This document shows, one piece after another, positions 63,523 to 64,000 of a stretch of 64,000 nt of DNA. The notes beneath the pieces were generated by a model that saw only the letters and a list, made by a program, of their open reading frames with translations, searched no databases and was not told where the DNA came from. A program made the position numbers and the translations under genes. The stretch is from positions 2,356,001-2,420,000 of the forward strand of contig NZ_CP170198.1 of the NCBI RefSeq assembly GCF_042434915.1, given 5' to 3'. The stretch's first letter is position 1; each line of letters opens with the position of its first letter. This stretch comes from Aquimarina sp042434915 (GTDB lineage: Bacteria; Bacteroidota; Bacteroidia; Flavobacteriales; Flavobacteriaceae).

Positions 63523-64000
63523 ATAACTCTATTAAGTTTTTGTGACAGCATCTTTCTTAAACCTATATAATCGATGATATCTTGCATGGTTTCGGCGTTC
63601 TGATTGTCTTTATTATCTTTTATGGTTTGAGATAACTCTGCTATCTTTTGCTCTATAAGAAAGCGTCTCAAATTAAGAATAATATCACTTACATATTGAG
63701 ACACACTATGAAGTTTCTGTTTTACGTGAATTTCTTGATCGATCCAACGTGCCAAAGAATATCGCTCCTCGTTCATAATGATTTCTGTGATCTCTGGGGT
63801 AATTTCTGGCGGAATAGTATTAATAAATGTATCGATTTGAAAAGTTTCTACTTGATTAAGATGCTCTATTAATACTGTGTATGTTTTTTTAAAATTTTCT
63901 TGAGTAAATTCGATTTCATCATCTTGAAGATCTAAAAAAATTTTTTCAAACACCTTACTCTTATAAACTTCGGGCTCCATTATTAGTTCACCCGCTTCAT
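63519..64000 (-). CDS. dnaG: DNA primase DnaG, C-terminal part (partial)
   Basis: The frame is open to the right edge of the window; the start is outside. The visible 160 residues end with DIIDYIGLRKMLSQKLNRVI and are helical (SVSQYVSDIILNLRRFLIEQ), like the C-terminal helicase-binding region of flavobacterial DnaG. The gldC-gldB-nadE-regulator-dnaG order supports this. An internal Met at 63980 is not the real start. It overlaps the response regulator stop by 4 nt, convergent. Confidence 0.75.
   Translation of the reverse strand, partial: EAGELIMEPEVYKSKVFEKIFLDLQDDEIEFTQENFKKTYTVLIEHLNQVETFQIDTFINTIPPEITPEITEIIMNEERYSLARWIDQEIHVKQKLHSVSQYVSDIILNLRRFLIEQKIAELSQTIKDNKDNQNAETMQDIIDYIGLRKMLSQKLNRVI

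Overview
This 64-kb window is chromosomal DNA of a gliding-type marine member of the Bacteroidota, most probably family Flavobacteriaceae; the genus cannot be fixed from the sequence. The evidence is AT-rich DNA, type IX secretion and gliding genes (a plug-domain protein, porT, gldB, gldC, a surface protein with a gliding-motility C-terminal sorting domain), the start of nqrA, an RpoD without region 1.1, leaders that almost never carry a Shine-Dalgarno sequence, and many TAnnTTTG -7 promoter boxes. No prophage, insertion sequence or CRISPR array was seen.

Layout. 1-9.1 kb: nqrA start, T9SS plug protein, apaG, a two-gene unit (DUF6695-like protein, NRDE/TANGO2 protein), pruA, rsmG, a fatty acid desaturase and an aminotransferase. 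9.3-20 kb: a small orphan protein, the trkA-trkH potassium uptake pair, ubiE, porT, a TrmH-type rRNA methyltransferase, a TamL-like outer-membrane lipoprotein, fbaA and accD. 20.6-26.2 kb: rpsO, pnp, rpoD, rpe and ypdA. 26.2-34 kb: Bax-inhibitor-1, an MtfA-like peptidase and a sodium symporter on the minus strand, a 970-bp gene-free stretch with a perfect 22-bp hairpin, a duplicated-cysteine mini-protein, a Lacal_2735-type mini-protein, glutathione peroxidase, folE with a PTPS-type enzyme, and a membrane-bound XRE regulator. 34.4-42.4 kb: one gene for a 2675-residue surface protein with eight almost identical 426-bp repeats. 42.5-58.9 kb: tRNA-Arg(TCG), yqeY and the complete minus-strand division and cell-wall (dcw) cluster mraZ-rsmH-ftsL-ftsI-murE-mraY-murD-ftsW-murG-murC-ftsQ-ftsA-ftsZ. 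59-64 kb: a hydrolase, engB, gldC, gldB, nadE, an atypical response regulator and the 3' end of dnaG.

How the parts fit. Most of the window is housekeeping: peptidoglycan precursor synthesis and septation (dcw), translation and RNA turnover (rpsO, pnp, rsmG, the TrmH-type methyltransferase, tRNA-Arg, engB), the main sigma factor, central metabolism (fbaA, rpe, accD, pruA, nadE) and redox balance (ypdA, gpx). The lineage-specific layer is the outer surface: PorT and the plug protein belong to or act with the T9SS, which should export the giant repeat protein; GldB and GldC support gliding; the TamL-like protein builds the outer membrane.

The best leads for new biology are a three-repeat MraZ-box candidate over the mraZ promoter, a response regulator with Glu at the phospho-Asp position, the recently amplified surface-protein repeats, the 82-residue protein with a duplicated Cys4 unit, a lone strong Shine-Dalgarno in front of rpoD, an A19-U56 swap in tRNA-Arg, and an eukaryote-type PTPS active-site signature beside folE.
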